Assembly (NCBI RefSeq): GCF_000689395.1
Contig: NZ_HG966617.1
Span: 3,351,906 to 3,415,905, forward strand
Reading direction: 5' to 3'
DNA: 64,000 bases
From: Candidatus Phaeomarinobacter ectocarpi
GTDB lineage: Bacteria; Pseudomonadota; Alphaproteobacteria; CGMCC-115125
Shown here: one piece after another, positions 17,216 through 26,911 of the stretch
How the letters are laid out: every line of letters starts with the position of its first letter
How positions within the stretch are numbered: position 1 is the first letter of the stretch
Made by a program: the position numbers and the translations under genes
The notes under the pieces: model-generated
What the model was told of the DNA's origin: nothing
Seen by the model: the letters and a program-made list of their open reading frames with translations, nothing else
The model's database searches: none

Positions 17216-17257
17216 GGCAAGGGGCCGCAACCGCACTTCCGGGCTTACATGGGGAGA
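17216..17257 (+). promoter_or_regulatory. Possible SAM/SAH-type riboswitch in the metK leader
   Basis: Just before metK, CTTCC at 17236-17240 can pair with GGGAG at 17252-17256, which is also the ribosome-binding site. A short stem between GGGCC (17222-17226) and GGCTT (17242-17246), with two G-U pairs, encloses the loop containing the CTTCC. A small H-type pseudoknot in which a CUUCC loop captures the Shine-Dalgarno GGAG is the layout of the SAM/SAH riboswitch known upstream of metK in Rhodobacterales. The stem is weak and I compared from memory only, so this is a candidate. Confidence 0.35.
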
Positions 17258-17266
17258 CCACCTGCC

Positions 17267-18478
17267 GTGGCACGTTCCAGCTATCTGTTTACCAGTGAGT
17301 CCGTTTCTGAAGGCCATCCTGACAAGGTCTGCGACCGGGTTTCCGACGAAATCGTCGACCTCATCTTCCGGACCGCTGAAAAGGAAGGCATGGACGCCTC
17401 CCAGGTGCGTGTTGCCGCTGAAACGCTGACAACCACCAACCGCGTCGTTATCGCCGGTGAAGTGCGCGCCCCTGAGAGCCTTCTGGGCGACGGCGACCGC
17501 GTGACACCTGCGCCATTTGAAGACGTGGCCCGCGCCGCCATCAAGGACATCGGCTACGAGCAGGATGGCTTCCACTGGAAGAACGCCCAGGTAGACGTGC
17601 TGCTGCACGCCCAGTCCGCCGATATTGCGCAGGGTGTGGATGCTGCCGGCAACAAGGACGAAGGCGCCGGCGACCAGGGCATCATGTTCGGTTACGCCTG
17701 CCGCGAAACAGACGTGCTGATGCCAGCACCGATCGTGTTCTCGCACCGCATTTTGAAATCACTGGCTGACGCCCGCCACGCCGACGCCAACTCAGGCCTC
17801 GGCCCGGACTCAAAGAGCCAGGTCACCCTGAAATATGAAAACGGCAAGCCCGTTGGTGCGACATCCGTTGTTGTATCCACCCAGCACGCCGAAGGCCTCT
17901 CCACCGAGCAGGTCCGCGAAATTGTTCGCCCGCATGTTCTTGATGTGCTGCCCGATGGCTGGATGTGCCCGGAAGACGAATTCTACGTGAACCCCACTGG
18001 CATCTTTGTCATTGGTGGCCCGGATGGCGACGCAGGCCTCACAGGCCGCAAGATCATCGTCGACACCTATGGCGGCGCAGCGCCCCACGGCGGCGGCGCA
18101 TTCTCCGGCAAGGACCCCACCAAGGTGGACCGCTCTGCAGCTTACGCTTCCCGCTACGTGGCCAAGAACGTTGTGGCCGCAGGCTTTGCGGACAAGTGCA
18201 CCATCCAGCTGGCTTACGCGATCGGCGTGTCCAAGCCCCTGTCTGTGTATGTGGACCTGCACGGCACCGGCAATGTGGACGAAGCCAAGCTTGAAGGTGC
18301 GATCCAGGAAGCCATGGATTTGAGCCCGCGCGGCATCCGTGAGCACCTGAACCTCAACAAGGCGATCTACGCCCGCTCCGCTGCCTATGGCCACTTTGGC
18401 CGTGACGCAGACGCAGATGGCGGCTTCTCCTGGGAGAAGACAGATCTCGTTGAGCCGCTCAAAGCAGCCATCAGCTAG
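17267..18478 (+). CDS. metK: S-adenosylmethionine synthetase
   Basis: 403 residues. Makes S-adenosylmethionine from methionine and ATP in the cytoplasm. Motifs include the N-terminal [18 protein letters not shown] (ATP/Mg site), [12 protein letters not shown], and [19 protein letters not shown] (phosphate-binding loop). The conserved start [10 protein letters not shown] favours GTG 17267 over ATG 17249; GGGGAG at 17251-17256 then lies 10 bases upstream. It is followed by trmB after 25 bases. The leader may carry an SAM-responsive element. Confidence 0.96.
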   Translation: MARSSYLFTSESVSEGHPDKVCDRVSDEIVDLIFRTAEKEGMDASQVRVAAETLTTTNRVVIAGEVRAPESLLGDGDRVTPAPFEDVARAAIKDIGYEQDGFHWKNAQVDVLLHAQSADIAQGVDAAGNKDEGAGDQGIMFGYACRETDVLMPAPIVFSHRILKSLADARHADANSGLGPDSKSQVTLKYENGKPVGATSVVVSTQHAEGLSTEQVREIVRPHVLDVLPDGWMCPEDEFYVNPTGIFVIGGPDGDAGLTGRKIIVDTYGGAAPHGGGAFSGKDPTKVDRSAAYASRYVAKNVVAAGFADKCTIQLAYAIGVSKPLSVYVDLHGTGNVDEAKLEGAIQEAMDLSPRGIREHLNLNKAIYARSAAYGHFGRDADADGGFSWEKTDLVEPLKAAIS

Positions 18479-18503
18479 ACACTCCAAAAGTAAAGCCACA
18501 CCT

Positions 18504-19208
18504 ATGGCTGATAGACACAAAGATGAGGGGCGGCCGTTTACGCGGCGGCCCCTTATTTATGGCCGCGCCAAGGGCAAGGCCCTGTCACCGCGCCAGCAAA
18601 AGCTATTCGCGGACCTGCTGCCGCGCATCGCCGTGCCGACAGACAAACCACTTGATCCGTACACGTTGTTTTCTGACGTCAAAGAAGTCCATCTGGAAAT
18701 CGGCTTTGGCGGTGGCGAACATCTGATCGCCCGTGCTGCTCAAAACCCGGACATCGGGTTCATCGGCTGCGAACCTTTTCTCAATGGCGTCGCCAAGACC
18801 CTGGCCGCCATCGAAGAACAATCACTTTCAAACGTCCGCCTGCATCATCGGGACGCCCGCGACGTGCTGGACGCACTCGAGCCTGAGACCCTCGACCGGG
18901 TGTATCTGCTCTATCCCGACCCGTGGCCCAAATCGCGCCAGAACAAGCGACGCTTCGTTGGCGGCGATACGCTGACAAGCCTCGCCCGCGTCATCAAACC
19001 CGGCCAAATCCTGCAGGTCGCAAGCGACATCCCGGATTATATCCAGTGGACCCTGCGCGAGATTGCCGAGAACGGGCAATTCACCCAGACCGCTCAAAGC
19101 CGTGCGGACCACGACACGCCACCTCCCGGCTGGCCCGGCACCCGCTACGAAGCCAAAGCCATCCGCGAGGGCCGCACGCCCTGCTATCTGGAATTCGAGC
19201 GGCAATAA
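18504..19208 (+). CDS. trmB: tRNA (guanine-N7-)-methyltransferase TrmB
   Basis: 234 residues. SAM-binding fold with the TrmB-specific VHLEIGFGGGEHL (motif I) and YLLYPDPWPKSRQNKRRFV (catalytic motif). It forms m7G46 in tRNA. ATG 18504 was chosen from the family N-terminus (RPLIYGRAKGKALSPRQ soon after); the longer frame runs into metK. The metK-trmB order is common in alphaproteobacteria, so the methyl donor and a methyl user are made together. Confidence 0.95.
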   Translation: MADRHKDEGRPFTRRPLIYGRAKGKALSPRQQKLFADLLPRIAVPTDKPLDPYTLFSDVKEVHLEIGFGGGEHLIARAAQNPDIGFIGCEPFLNGVAKTLAAIEEQSLSNVRLHHRDARDVLDALEPETLDRVYLLYPDPWPKSRQNKRRFVGGDTLTSLARVIKPGQILQVASDIPDYIQWTLREIAENGQFTQTAQSRADHDTPPPGWPGTRYEAKAIREGRTPCYLEFERQ

Positions 19209-19303
19209 CCCCAGGTTATGGGCGCTATCTCCAAATGCCATTTCTTCAATCCGGCGGCAGCCCCTAGCTACAGGGCATACCGCTCTGGAGGCAGGAGGGA
19301 TTC

Positions 19304-19777
19304 ATGGCATCCACACAAGAAGAAAAGACCATCGCGTTTTACAAGCGCGTCAACGGCACCACCGGGCCGATCGCGCTGACGCGGGCCCATTGGCTGACCC
19401 GTCGCATCGCACGGTTCCTAGCAGCCTTCACCTGGCGCAAGAAGAATGGCACCCCGCAGGACACCGTGTCGGCCATGGCCACGGAGTGGCGGCGGCTGTT
19501 TGGTCTGGAGCGGTTCTGGAAAATCGACCGGGTGGAGGACGAGACCGCCTACGCGGAAATTCACTTCCCCTGTTCGCTGGAAGGCACAGGCGATGTTGCC
19601 GCGTGCCACCGACTGATGGAGTATGACCGCGCGTTGTTGAAAAAGATGGGCGGTGACTTGATCGTCCTGGAAAGCCGCGCTGACCCGCGCGTCAAAGGCT
19701 GCTGCAAGGTCGCCATCAGAAAGCACGCAGATGCCCGCACCGATCTTGTGCCCGCCCATGAGACAGCGGCCTCCTGA
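19304..19777 (+). CDS. Conserved-looking hypothetical protein
   Basis: 157 residues, ATG 19304 preceded by GGAGG at 19294-19298. No signal peptide or membrane segment; mildly basic N-terminal half and a Cys-containing C-terminal half with AACHRLMEYDRALLKKMGGD and RADPRVKGCCKVAIR. The paired Cys near the end could bind a metal or be redox active. I do not recognise the family; weak resemblance to L-2-amino-thiazoline-4-carboxylic acid hydrolase-like proteins is only an impression. It may be co-transcribed with the LysR gene that starts 44 bases after it. Confidence 0.65.
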   Translation: MASTQEEKTIAFYKRVNGTTGPIALTRAHWLTRRIARFLAAFTWRKKNGTPQDTVSAMATEWRRLFGLERFWKIDRVEDETAYAEIHFPCSLEGTGDVAACHRLMEYDRALLKKMGGDLIVLESRADPRVKGCCKVAIRKHADARTDLVPAHETAAS

Positions 19778-19821
19778 ACAACAGTCTGGATATTCCTGGC
19801 CATGCGGCGGACACTTCCTCA

Positions 19822-20730
19822 ATGATCCGACTGGACCGAAAACATCTCGCACTGGTTTGCGCTATTGCCCGCGAGGGCACGATGACGGCTGCCGCAAATG
19901 CCCTCGCCGTCTCGCAACCTGCCCTCAGCAAGCAGCTGACACAGCTCGAGGAGATGCTGGGCACGCCCCTGTTTGAGCGCACGGGCAAGAGCACATCCAC
20001 CGGCCAGACGACTATGCGCCTGACCCGCCCCGGCCGCGCATTTGAACAGCGCGCCCGCAGTTTGCTGGAAGAGTTTCAGGCCTTCGAGACCACGCTCAAT
20101 ACCCGGGTGGGCGGCGCATCAGGCCGCCTGCGCATTGCCACGGACGTCATTCACAACGACGCGGCCCTTGCCCGCGCCATGCGGGCGTTCACCAGCGACC
20201 ATCCCGGCATCGAACTTGATGCAGGCCCCGAAATCGCGCCTCTGGATGCGCTGACGGCGGAGAAAGTGGATCTGGCCATCGTCGGTGAGGCGCCGACAAT
20301 GTCCGGCGTCGCGTACACCCAGCTGGAGCCGGATGAGCTGGTAGCGGTCATGCGGGCAGACCATGGCCTGGCCGCAAAGGCGCACGTCACGCCCGACGAC
20401 CTCGAAGGTCAGGAAATCATCTATCACCTGGAACTCGAACGCTCGATCCTCCACAGGCGGCATCTCAAGCCCGCGGGCATCCGCATCGCGGGCTTCCATC
20501 GCATTGAGAGCCCTGCAGGCATTCTGGCGGCGGTGGCAGACAGTGACGCCGTCAGTGTTTTGCCACGGCGGGTGGCAGAATCCTCGCCCCAGGCCGCGTT
20601 TCTGGCGTTACGGCCCATTGGGGAGGACGGGTACTGGTTCCATTGGCACGCAGCCCGCCGGCGGACCGATAGCCGGGCAGAGGTCGCGGGTCTGATTGCC
20701 CGGCTGGCAGCTTCAGGCGCAGTCAGTTAG
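19822..20730 (+). CDS. LysR-family transcriptional regulator
   Basis: 302 residues, standard LTTR length. N-terminal winged HTH: LALVCAIAREGTMTAAANALAVSQPALSKQLTQLEEMLGTPLFERTGK (residues ~5-52, seen in pieces) followed by the linker helix. The remainder is a periplasmic-binding-protein-like effector domain (GRLRIATD...). LTTRs usually control a divergent neighbour; here the neighbours are on the same strand, so the target is unclear. Confidence 0.92.
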   Translation: MIRLDRKHLALVCAIAREGTMTAAANALAVSQPALSKQLTQLEEMLGTPLFERTGKSTSTGQTTMRLTRPGRAFEQRARSLLEEFQAFETTLNTRVGGASGRLRIATDVIHNDAALARAMRAFTSDHPGIELDAGPEIAPLDALTAEKVDLAIVGEAPTMSGVAYTQLEPDELVAVMRADHGLAAKAHVTPDDLEGQEIIYHLELERSILHRRHLKPAGIRIAGFHRIESPAGILAAVADSDAVSVLPRRVAESSPQAAFLALRPIGEDGYWFHWHAARRRTDSRAEVAGLIARLAASGAVS

Positions 20731-20864
20731 GCAGCAGGGATATGCTTCAAAACCGGCCTCAAGACAGACCTTTGCAAATTCCAGCCGTTGGGCGTATGGT
20801 CCGCGCAAGTTGAGACCCCGGTTGTTTTGCTTGGTTGGCAGAATGGCTGCGACGGTAGGTTCCA

Positions 20865-20890
20865 GGGGCGCTTCGGCAGCCCCTTTTTTT
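20865..20890 (+). terminator. Intrinsic terminator or attenuator upstream of rimP
   Basis: GGGGC-GC-TTCG-GC-A-GCCCC forms a strong stem with a TTCG tetraloop and one bulged A, followed immediately by a run of seven T. It lies about 135 bases after the LysR stop and 34 bases before the rimP start. It may end LysR transcription or act as an attenuator in the leader of the rimP-nusA operon, which is often subject to feedback control. Confidence 0.75.
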
Positions 20891-20923
20891 GTTTTTGCGG
20901 TTTTGTTTCTGGAGACCGGATTT

Positions 20924-21511
20924 TTGAGCCTGAAGGCCAAGACACCCGCGGAAGAACGCATTGAAGGCATCATTGCCCCTCTCGTTGAGAGCCTGGGCTA
21001 TGAAATCGTGCGCATTCGCGTGATTGGCTCCGGCACACCGACCCTGCAGATCATGGCGGAAAAAGCCGACGGCACCATGCCGATTGAAGGCTGCGAGGAA
21101 GTCTCCCGCGCCGTCTCGGCGGCTTTGGACGTGGATGACCCGATTTCTGGCAAATACACCCTGGAAGTGTCCTCCGCCGGCATTGACCGCCCGCTGACCC
21201 GCGAAAAGGACTTTGAGACCTGGGCCGGGCATCTCGCAAAGGTCGAGTTGCAGGTGCCGATTGATGGCCGCAAACGCTTCCGTGGTCTGCTGGATGGATT
21301 TGCGACAGACGAAAACGAAATCCGCATTGCGGTTGAGATTGAAGGATTTTCCGAGCCTCAGGTCGTTGGCCTGCCGTTCGGCGATGTGCATGACGCAAAG
21401 CTGGTGCTGACCGACGCGCTCATCAAACAAAGTCAGAAATCGGGAGGGGCATCACCAAAACCATCTGCCCCCACCGAACTTGAAACACTAGAAGAAGACA
21501 TCACGGAGTAA
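20924..21511 (+). CDS. rimP: Ribosome maturation factor RimP
   Basis: 195 residues from TTG 20924. DUF150 N-terminal domain: IEGIIAPLVESLGYEIVRIRV and ISGKYTLEVSSAGIDRPL; the latter is the family signature. RimP helps 30S subunit assembly. The tail after residue ~170 is a Ser/Pro/Glu-rich extension. TTG is preceded by GGAG; the longer frame would include the upstream hairpin and is unlikely. First gene of the nusA-infB operon; 6 bases separate it from nusA. Confidence 0.92.
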   Translation: MSLKAKTPAEERIEGIIAPLVESLGYEIVRIRVIGSGTPTLQIMAEKADGTMPIEGCEEVSRAVSAALDVDDPISGKYTLEVSSAGIDRPLTREKDFETWAGHLAKVELQVPIDGRKRFRGLLDGFATDENEIRIAVEIEGFSEPQVVGLPFGDVHDAKLVLTDALIKQSQKSGGASPKPSAPTELETLEEDITE

Positions 21512-21517
21512 GTTTCC

Positions 21518-23161
21518 ATGGCACAGGCTATTAGCGCCAACCGGCTCGAGCTTCTGCAGATTGCTGACGCGGTCGCCCGCGAAAAGTCCATCGACAAGGC
21601 AATCGTCATCGAGGCGCTGGAAGACGCCATCCAGAAGGCTGCCCGCTCTCGCTACGGCGCGGAGAATGAAATCCGCGCGCAGATCGATCCCAAGACCGGT
21701 GAGATCAAACTCAACCGGCTGCAGGAAGTGGTCGAGACCGTTGAGAACGATGCGACGGAACTTTCCCTGGAAGAAGCCCGCGTCCGCAACCCGGCCGCTG
21801 TGATTGGCGACTTCCTGACCGAGCCGCTGCCGCCGATCGATTTTGGTCGCATCGCCGCCCAGACCGCCAAGCAGGTGATCGTGCAGAAGGTCCGCGACGC
21901 TGAGCGTGACCGTCAGTTTGATGAATACAAGGACCGCGTCGGCGAGATCATTCACGGTCTGGTAAAGCGCGTGGAATACGGCCACGTCATCGTCGACATG
22001 GGCCGCGCCGAAGCCATCGTGCGCCGCGACGAGCAGATCCCGCGCGAAGCCTTCCGCACCGGCGACCGTATCCGCGCCTATGTGTTTGATGTGCGCCGCG
22101 AACAGCGCGGCCCGCAGATTTTCCTGTCACGCACCCATCCCCAGTTCATGGCGAAACTGTTTGAGCAGGAAGTGCCTGAAATCTACGACGGCATCATCGA
22201 AATCCGCTCTGTGGCGCGTGATCCCGGCAGCCGCGCCAAGATCGCCGTCATCTCGAATGATGGCTCAATCGATCCCGTCGGCGCCTGCGTGGGTATGCGC
22301 GGCAGCCGTGTGCAGGCCGTTGTGAACGAACTGCAGGGCGAAAAGATCGACATCATCCAGTGGTCACCGGACCCCGCGACATTCATCGTGAACGGCCTCG
22401 CCCCCGCTGAAGTGGTGAAGGTGGTGCTCGACGAAGATGCAGAGCGCATTGAAGTCGTTGTGCCTGACGATCAGCTGTCACTCGCCATTGGCCGCCGCGG
22501 CCAGAACGTGCGTCTGGCCTCCCAGCTGTCTGGCTGGACCATCGACATTCTGACCGAAGCTGAAGAAAGCGAACGCCGCCAGGCTGAATTCGCGGAACGC
22601 TCCAAGCTCTTCGAAGAAGCGCTGGATGTGGACGAAGTGATTGCCCAGCTGCTGGCCTCTGAAGGCTTCGCAACGGTGGAAGAAATCGCCTACGTGGAAT
22701 CCGAAGAAGTCTCCGACATCGAAGGCTTTGACGAAGACACGGCTGCTGAGATTCAGGCCCGCGCAACCGAGTATCTTGAAAAGCTCAACACAGAGCTCGA
22801 CAACAAGCGCAAGGAGCTGGGCGTTGAGGATGAAGTCGGCGACGTGCCCGGCATCACCTCAGCCATCATGGTGTCTTTGGGTGAGAACGACGTGAAGACC
22901 GTCGAAGACCTTGCCGGCTGCGCCACCGATGACCTGACGGGCTACTACGAGAGCGTTGAAGGCGAACGCCGCCGTGAGCCGGGCTTCCTCGACGGACATG
23001 ACGTGTCCCCGCAGGAAGCAGAAGAGATTATTATGGCCGCCCGCGTAAAAGCAGGCTGGATCACCGAAGAAGACCTCGAAGCCATGCGGGCCGAAGCGGA
23101 AGCCGCTGAAGCCGGTGAAGAGGGCGAGGAAGGTGAAGCAGAAGAGGTGCCTGCTGAGTGA
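21518..23161 (+). CDS. nusA: Transcription termination/antitermination factor NusA
   Basis: 547 residues. Domains in order: NusA N-terminal RNAP-binding (1-~130), S1 (~135-200; VGEIIHGLVKRVEYGHVIVDMG), KH1 and KH2 (~230-350; SIDPVGACVGMRGSRVQAV and LAIGRRGQNVRLAS), then two helix-hairpin-helix-like acidic repeats (~370-500) and a highly acidic tail (AEAAEAGEEGEEGEAEE). The C-terminal acidic repeats are the type that mask or bind RNAP alpha. Start ATG 21518 with GGAG upstream. Confidence 0.96.
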   Translation: MAQAISANRLELLQIADAVAREKSIDKAIVIEALEDAIQKAARSRYGAENEIRAQIDPKTGEIKLNRLQEVVETVENDATELSLEEARVRNPAAVIGDFLTEPLPPIDFGRIAAQTAKQVIVQKVRDAERDRQFDEYKDRVGEIIHGLVKRVEYGHVIVDMGRAEAIVRRDEQIPREAFRTGDRIRAYVFDVRREQRGPQIFLSRTHPQFMAKLFEQEVPEIYDGIIEIRSVARDPGSRAKIAVISNDGSIDPVGACVGMRGSRVQAVVNELQGEKIDIIQWSPDPATFIVNGLAPAEVVKVVLDEDAERIEVVVPDDQLSLAIGRRGQNVRLASQLSGWTIDILTEAEESERRQAEFAERSKLFEEALDVDEVIAQLLASEGFATVEEIAYVESEEVSDIEGFDEDTAAEIQARATEYLEKLNTELDNKRKELGVEDEVGDVPGITSAIMVSLGENDVKTVEDLAGCATDDLTGYYESVEGERRREPGFLDGHDVSPQEAEEIIMAARVKAGWITEEDLEAMRAEAEAAEAGEEGEEGEAEEVPAE

Positions 23162-23913
23162 TGAGCCAGGCACCAGTGGGGGAGCCGTCGGCGGAAACGC
23201 CGGACACGCCCTCGCCTGAAAAAGGGTCTGGCCGCAAGAAAACCCCTGAGCGCCGCTGCCCTGAACGCAGGTGCATTGTCAGTGGTGAGACGGGGACGAC
23301 GGCCACCCTGGTGCGGTTTGCCATCGGGCCTGACGACCAGGTGGTGCCGGATATCGAGGGCAAATTGCCCGGACGCGGTATCTGGGTGACCTCAAACCGC
23401 GATGCGGTGGAAAAAGCGGCTCAAAAGGGCCTTTTTGCCCGCGCCGCGAAACAAAATGCCAAGGCCCCCGCTGATCTGGCAGATCAGGTGGAAGCGGGGC
23501 TGAGGCGGCGGGTTCTGGCGTTGCTGGGGCTCGCGCGCAAGGCCGGCCAGGTGATGGCAGGCCATGCAAAGGTTGAAGAAGCGGCCGTGAAGGCCCAGGT
23601 GGTGGCGCTGTTTTTGGCGTCCGACGCGGGCAAGGAAGGCCAGAAGAATGCGAAGGCCATTGCGGCCGGCACCGATGCTCCGATTGTGGCCGAATTTTCG
23701 GCAGAACAATTGGGTTTGGCATTGGGGCGGCCAAATGTGGTACATGCTGCCCTGACTGCAAGCGGCGCTGCCTCAAAAGGGCGAGCGCGGCACATGGAGG
23801 CACCAGACGTACACGCGGGCGACTTGGCCCGAAATGTACTGCCTGCCGACAAGCTCTCCGGTCTCATTATGTGTGAGGTTGGACGGTTGCAGGGGTTCCA
23901 GGGCGGAGCTTGA
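23161..23913 (+). CDS. YlxR (DUF448) - L7Ae-like RNA-binding protein
   Basis: 250 residues combining an N-terminal YlxR/DUF448 domain (PERRCIVSGETGTTATLVRFAIGP and GRGIWVTSNRDAVEKA) with a C-terminal ribosomal L7Ae/L30e/Gadd45-like domain (LALLGLARKAGQVMAGHAKVEEA). This fusion is usual in alphaproteobacteria between nusA and infB; in Firmicutes the two are separate genes (ylxR and ylxQ). YlxR has been linked to RNase P regulation in Bacillus. The ATG overlaps the nusA stop (TGATG); an adjacent in-frame GTG at 23158 is the alternative start. Confidence 0.88.
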   Translation: MSQAPVGEPSAETPDTPSPEKGSGRKKTPERRCPERRCIVSGETGTTATLVRFAIGPDDQVVPDIEGKLPGRGIWVTSNRDAVEKAAQKGLFARAAKQNAKAPADLADQVEAGLRRRVLALLGLARKAGQVMAGHAKVEEAAVKAQVVALFLASDAGKEGQKNAKAIAAGTDAPIVAEFSAEQLGLALGRPNVVHAALTASGAASKGRARHMEAPDVHAGDLARNVLPADKLSGLIMCEVGRLQGFQGGA

Positions 23914-24038
23914 GTGGGGGGTTGCCCCCGTTGCGGGGTTGGCGCGTGATTTGCGGCCAGCCGGACTGACAGGTTTTTTGAAACCCTGTAGCGGCATGAT
24001 CAGCCGGCTTTGCAGGGTTTGGTAGTTGAAGGGGTCTC

Positions 24039-26873
24039 ATGAGCGAGACAAAGGACACAGACGCACAAGACGGCGAAACCGGCGGCACAGGTGCCACCCG
24101 GACACCGCGTGCGTCCGGCGGCAAGCTGACACTCGGCCGGACGGTTGAGACAGGTCATGTGCGGCAGAACTTCTCCCACGGTCGCTCCAAGGCGGTTCTG
24201 GTCGAGAAGAAGCGTCGCCGTGTGGCGCCCAAGGACAAGGCGGAAGCCCCCGCAGCAAAGAAGGCAGCTGCAGCGCCTGCAGCTGAGGCCAAGCCGGCTG
24301 CCGCAAAGGCGCCCGCGCCAGCAGCGCCTGCCGCTGACGCCCCGGCTGCAGAAGCAAAGCCTGCCGCCGCAAAAGCAGCGCCTGCTGCAGACGCCAAGGC
24401 CGAAGCAGCGCCCGCCGCTGAAACGGCTGCGAAGCCTGCGGCCAAAACAGCGACGAAAACCGCTGCCAAGACAACCACCAAGACAGCTGCAAAAACCGCC
24501 ACCAAGACGGCGGCCAAGAAAGCAGCCCCGGCTGCCGACGCAGGCAAGCCCGCCCGTGCCTCGCGTCCCGAGCGCGATGCCCGCGCCCGTGGCAACATGG
24601 TGCTGCGCACCCTGACGGAAGAAGAAAAAGGCGCCCGTGGCCGCGCGCTCATTGAAGCGCGTGAGCGTGAAAAGCTTGAACGCCAGAAAGCCATCGAAGA
24701 CGCCGAGCGCCGCAAGGTCGCTGAAGAGGCTGCCCGCGTAGCAGCCATCGAAGAAGCCGCCCGTGCCGCCAAGGAAGAAGAAATTGCCCGCCGCGAGGCA
24801 GAAGCCAAGGCCAAAGCCGACAAGGCTGCAGCCCTGCTTGCCAAGGAAGAAGCCGAAGCCGAAGGCACGCCTGCGCAGGTTCTGCCTGGCGAGCCCAAGC
24901 CCGGTGCCAAGGCCATTCCGACACCGGTCGCAAAGAAGCGCGAAGACGAAAACAAGCCAGCGCCCAAGCGTACAACCGGCAACGAACGCCGTCGTGGCCG
25001 CCTGACAATTTCAAACGCCCTGGACGACGAACCGCGGCAGCGGTCGCTCGCTGCCATGCGGCGCCGCCAGCAGCGCGAAAAACGCGCTCGCGGTGGTCAG
25101 CAGGAGCAGGTGAAGGTGCACCGCGAGGTGACCATTCCAGACACGATCACCGTGCAGGAACTTGCCGCGCGTATGACCGAACGTGCCGTGGACGTCATCA
25201 AGCTGTTGATGGGCCAGGGTCAGATGATGCAGATCAACGATGTGATCGACGCAGATACCGCGCAGCTCATCGCCGAAGAAATGGGCCACACGGTTAAGCG
25301 TGTGTCTGAATCCGATGTCGAAGAAGGCCTCACGGGCGACGTCGATGACGATTCTGATCTGAAGCCGCGTGCGCCGGTCGTGACCGTCATGGGCCACGTT
25401 GACCATGGCAAGACGTCGCTTCTTGATGCTCTGCGTCAGACCGATGTCGCAGCCGGCGAAGCCGGTGGCATTACCCAGCATATCGGCGCCTATCAGGTGC
25501 GCATGCCCGCAGGCCAGCGCATTACCTTCCTTGATACGCCGGGCCACGCCGCCTTTACTACCATGCGTGCGCGTGGCGCTCAGGCAACGGACATCGTGGT
25601 GCTTGTTGTGGCCGGGGATGACGGCGTGATGCCGCAGACCATCGAAGCCATCAACCACGCCAAGGCAGCGAACGTGCCGCTGATCATTGCCATCAACAAG
25701 ATGGACAAGCCCGACATCGACCCCAATCGCGTGCGCACGGATCTGCTGCAGCACGAAGTGATTGTGGAAAGCATGTCCGGCGATGTGCAGGAAGTCGAAG
25801 TCTCCGCCACGGCGAAGATGAACCTCGACAAGCTCGAAGAAGCCATTTTGCTGCAGTCCGAACTCCTTGAACTCAAGGCCAACCCGGACCGTCCTGCTGA
25901 CGGCCTCGTCATCGAAGCCCAGCTCGACAAGGGCCGCGGCCCGGTGGCGACGGTTCTTGTTCAGCGCGGCACGCTGCGACTGGGCGATGTGCTGGTTGCC
26001 GGTGGCGAATGGGGTAAGGTCCGTGCGCTGATCAATGATCGCGGCGAGCAGGTGAAGGAAGCCGGCCCGTCAGAACCCGTCGAAGTGCTTGGCCTCGGCG
26101 GCACACCGGAAGCGGGCGACATGATTTCGGTCGTGGAAGACGAAGGCCGTGCCCGCGAAATCACCGAGTATCGCCAGCGCGTCATGCGCGACAAGCGCGC
26201 TGCCGGTACCGCACGCGGATCGCTTGAGCAGATGTTCACGCAGCTGCAGCAAAGCGACAAGAAGGAAGTACCGCTCGTCGTCAAGGGCGATGTGCAGGGC
26301 TCAGTGGAAGCCATTGTCGGTGCACTCGAAAATGCGGGTACGGACGATATCATGGCGCGCACGCTGCACGCGGGTGTTGGCGGCATCACCGAAAGTGATG
26401 TGACGCTGGCTGCCGCCTCGGGCGCTGCCATTCTCGGCTTCAATGTGCGTGCAAATGCACCTGCCCGTGACGCTGCCCGTCAGCAGGGTGTGGATATCCG
26501 ATACTACGCGGTGATCTACGATCTTGTGGATGACGTGAAAGCGGCCATGGCCGGTGTGCTTGGGCCGGAACTGCGCGAGACGTTCCTCGGCAATGCGGAA
26601 ATTCTCGAAGTCTTCAACGTGTCGAAGGTCGGCAAGGTTGCCGGGTGTCGCGTCTCCGAAGGCACGGTCAAACGTGGCTCGAAAGTGCGCCTGCTGCGTG
26701 ATGATGTCGTGATCCACGAAGGCACATTGTCCACCCTCCAGCGCTTCAAGGATGAAGTGAAGGAAGTGGGCAACGGCCAGGAATGTGGCATGTCCTTTGA
26801 AAACTATCAGGACATCCGCAAGGGCGACGTGATCGAGTGCTTCGACGTGACGGAAGTGGAGCGGGTGATTTAA
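24039..26873 (+). CDS. infB: Translation initiation factor IF-2
   Basis: 944 residues. A long N-terminal region includes a Lys/Ala/Pro-rich low-complexity tract (about 66-172; short repeats such as [16 protein letters not shown]) and a charged helical segment (~190-300), then the IF2_N domain, the GTPase domain with GHVDHGKT (452-459), DTPGH and NKMD, and C-terminal domains II-IV. It places fMet-tRNA on the 30S subunit and promotes subunit joining. ATG 24039 is preceded by AAGGGG. Internal starts giving shorter IF-2 forms, known in enterics, cannot be excluded. Confidence 0.97.
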   Translation: MSETKDTDAQDGETGGTGATRTPRASGGKLTLGRTVETGHVRQNFSHGRSKAVLVEKKRRRVAPKDKAEAPAAKKAAAAPAAEAKPAAAKAPAPAAPAADAPAAEAKPAAAKAAPAADAKAEAAPAAETAAKPAAKTATKTAAKTTTKTAAKTATKTAAKKAAPAADAGKPARASRPERDARARGNMVLRTLTEEEKGARGRALIEAREREKLERQKAIEDAERRKVAEEAARVAAIEEAARAAKEEEIARREAEAKAKADKAAALLAKEEAEAEGTPAQVLPGEPKPGAKAIPTPVAKKREDENKPAPKRTTGNERRRGRLTISNALDDEPRQRSLAAMRRRQQREKRARGGQQEQVKVHREVTIPDTITVQELAARMTERAVDVIKLLMGQGQMMQINDVIDADTAQLIAEEMGHTVKRVSESDVEEGLTGDVDDDSDLKPRAPVVTVMGHVDHGKTSLLDALRQTDVAAGEAGGITQHIGAYQVRMPAGQRITFLDTPGHAAFTTMRARGAQATDIVVLVVAGDDGVMPQTIEAINHAKAANVPLIIAINKMDKPDIDPNRVRTDLLQHEVIVESMSGDVQEVEVSATAKMNLDKLEEAILLQSELLELKANPDRPADGLVIEAQLDKGRGPVATVLVQRGTLRLGDVLVAGGEWGKVRALINDRGEQVKEAGPSEPVEVLGLGGTPEAGDMISVVEDEGRAREITEYRQRVMRDKRAAGTARGSLEQMFTQLQQSDKKEVPLVVKGDVQGSVEAIVGALENAGTDDIMARTLHAGVGGITESDVTLAAASGAAILGFNVRANAPARDAARQQGVDIRYYAVIYDLVDDVKAAMAGVLGPELRETFLGNAEILEVFNVSKVGKVAGCRVSEGTVKRGSKVRLLRDDVVIHEGTLSTLQRFKDEVKEVGNGQECGMSFENYQDIRKGDVIECFDVTEVERVI

Positions 26874-26911
26874 GCGCCTCGCTTGTCCTTCCCCTGAGGT
26901 CCGGATAGCTC

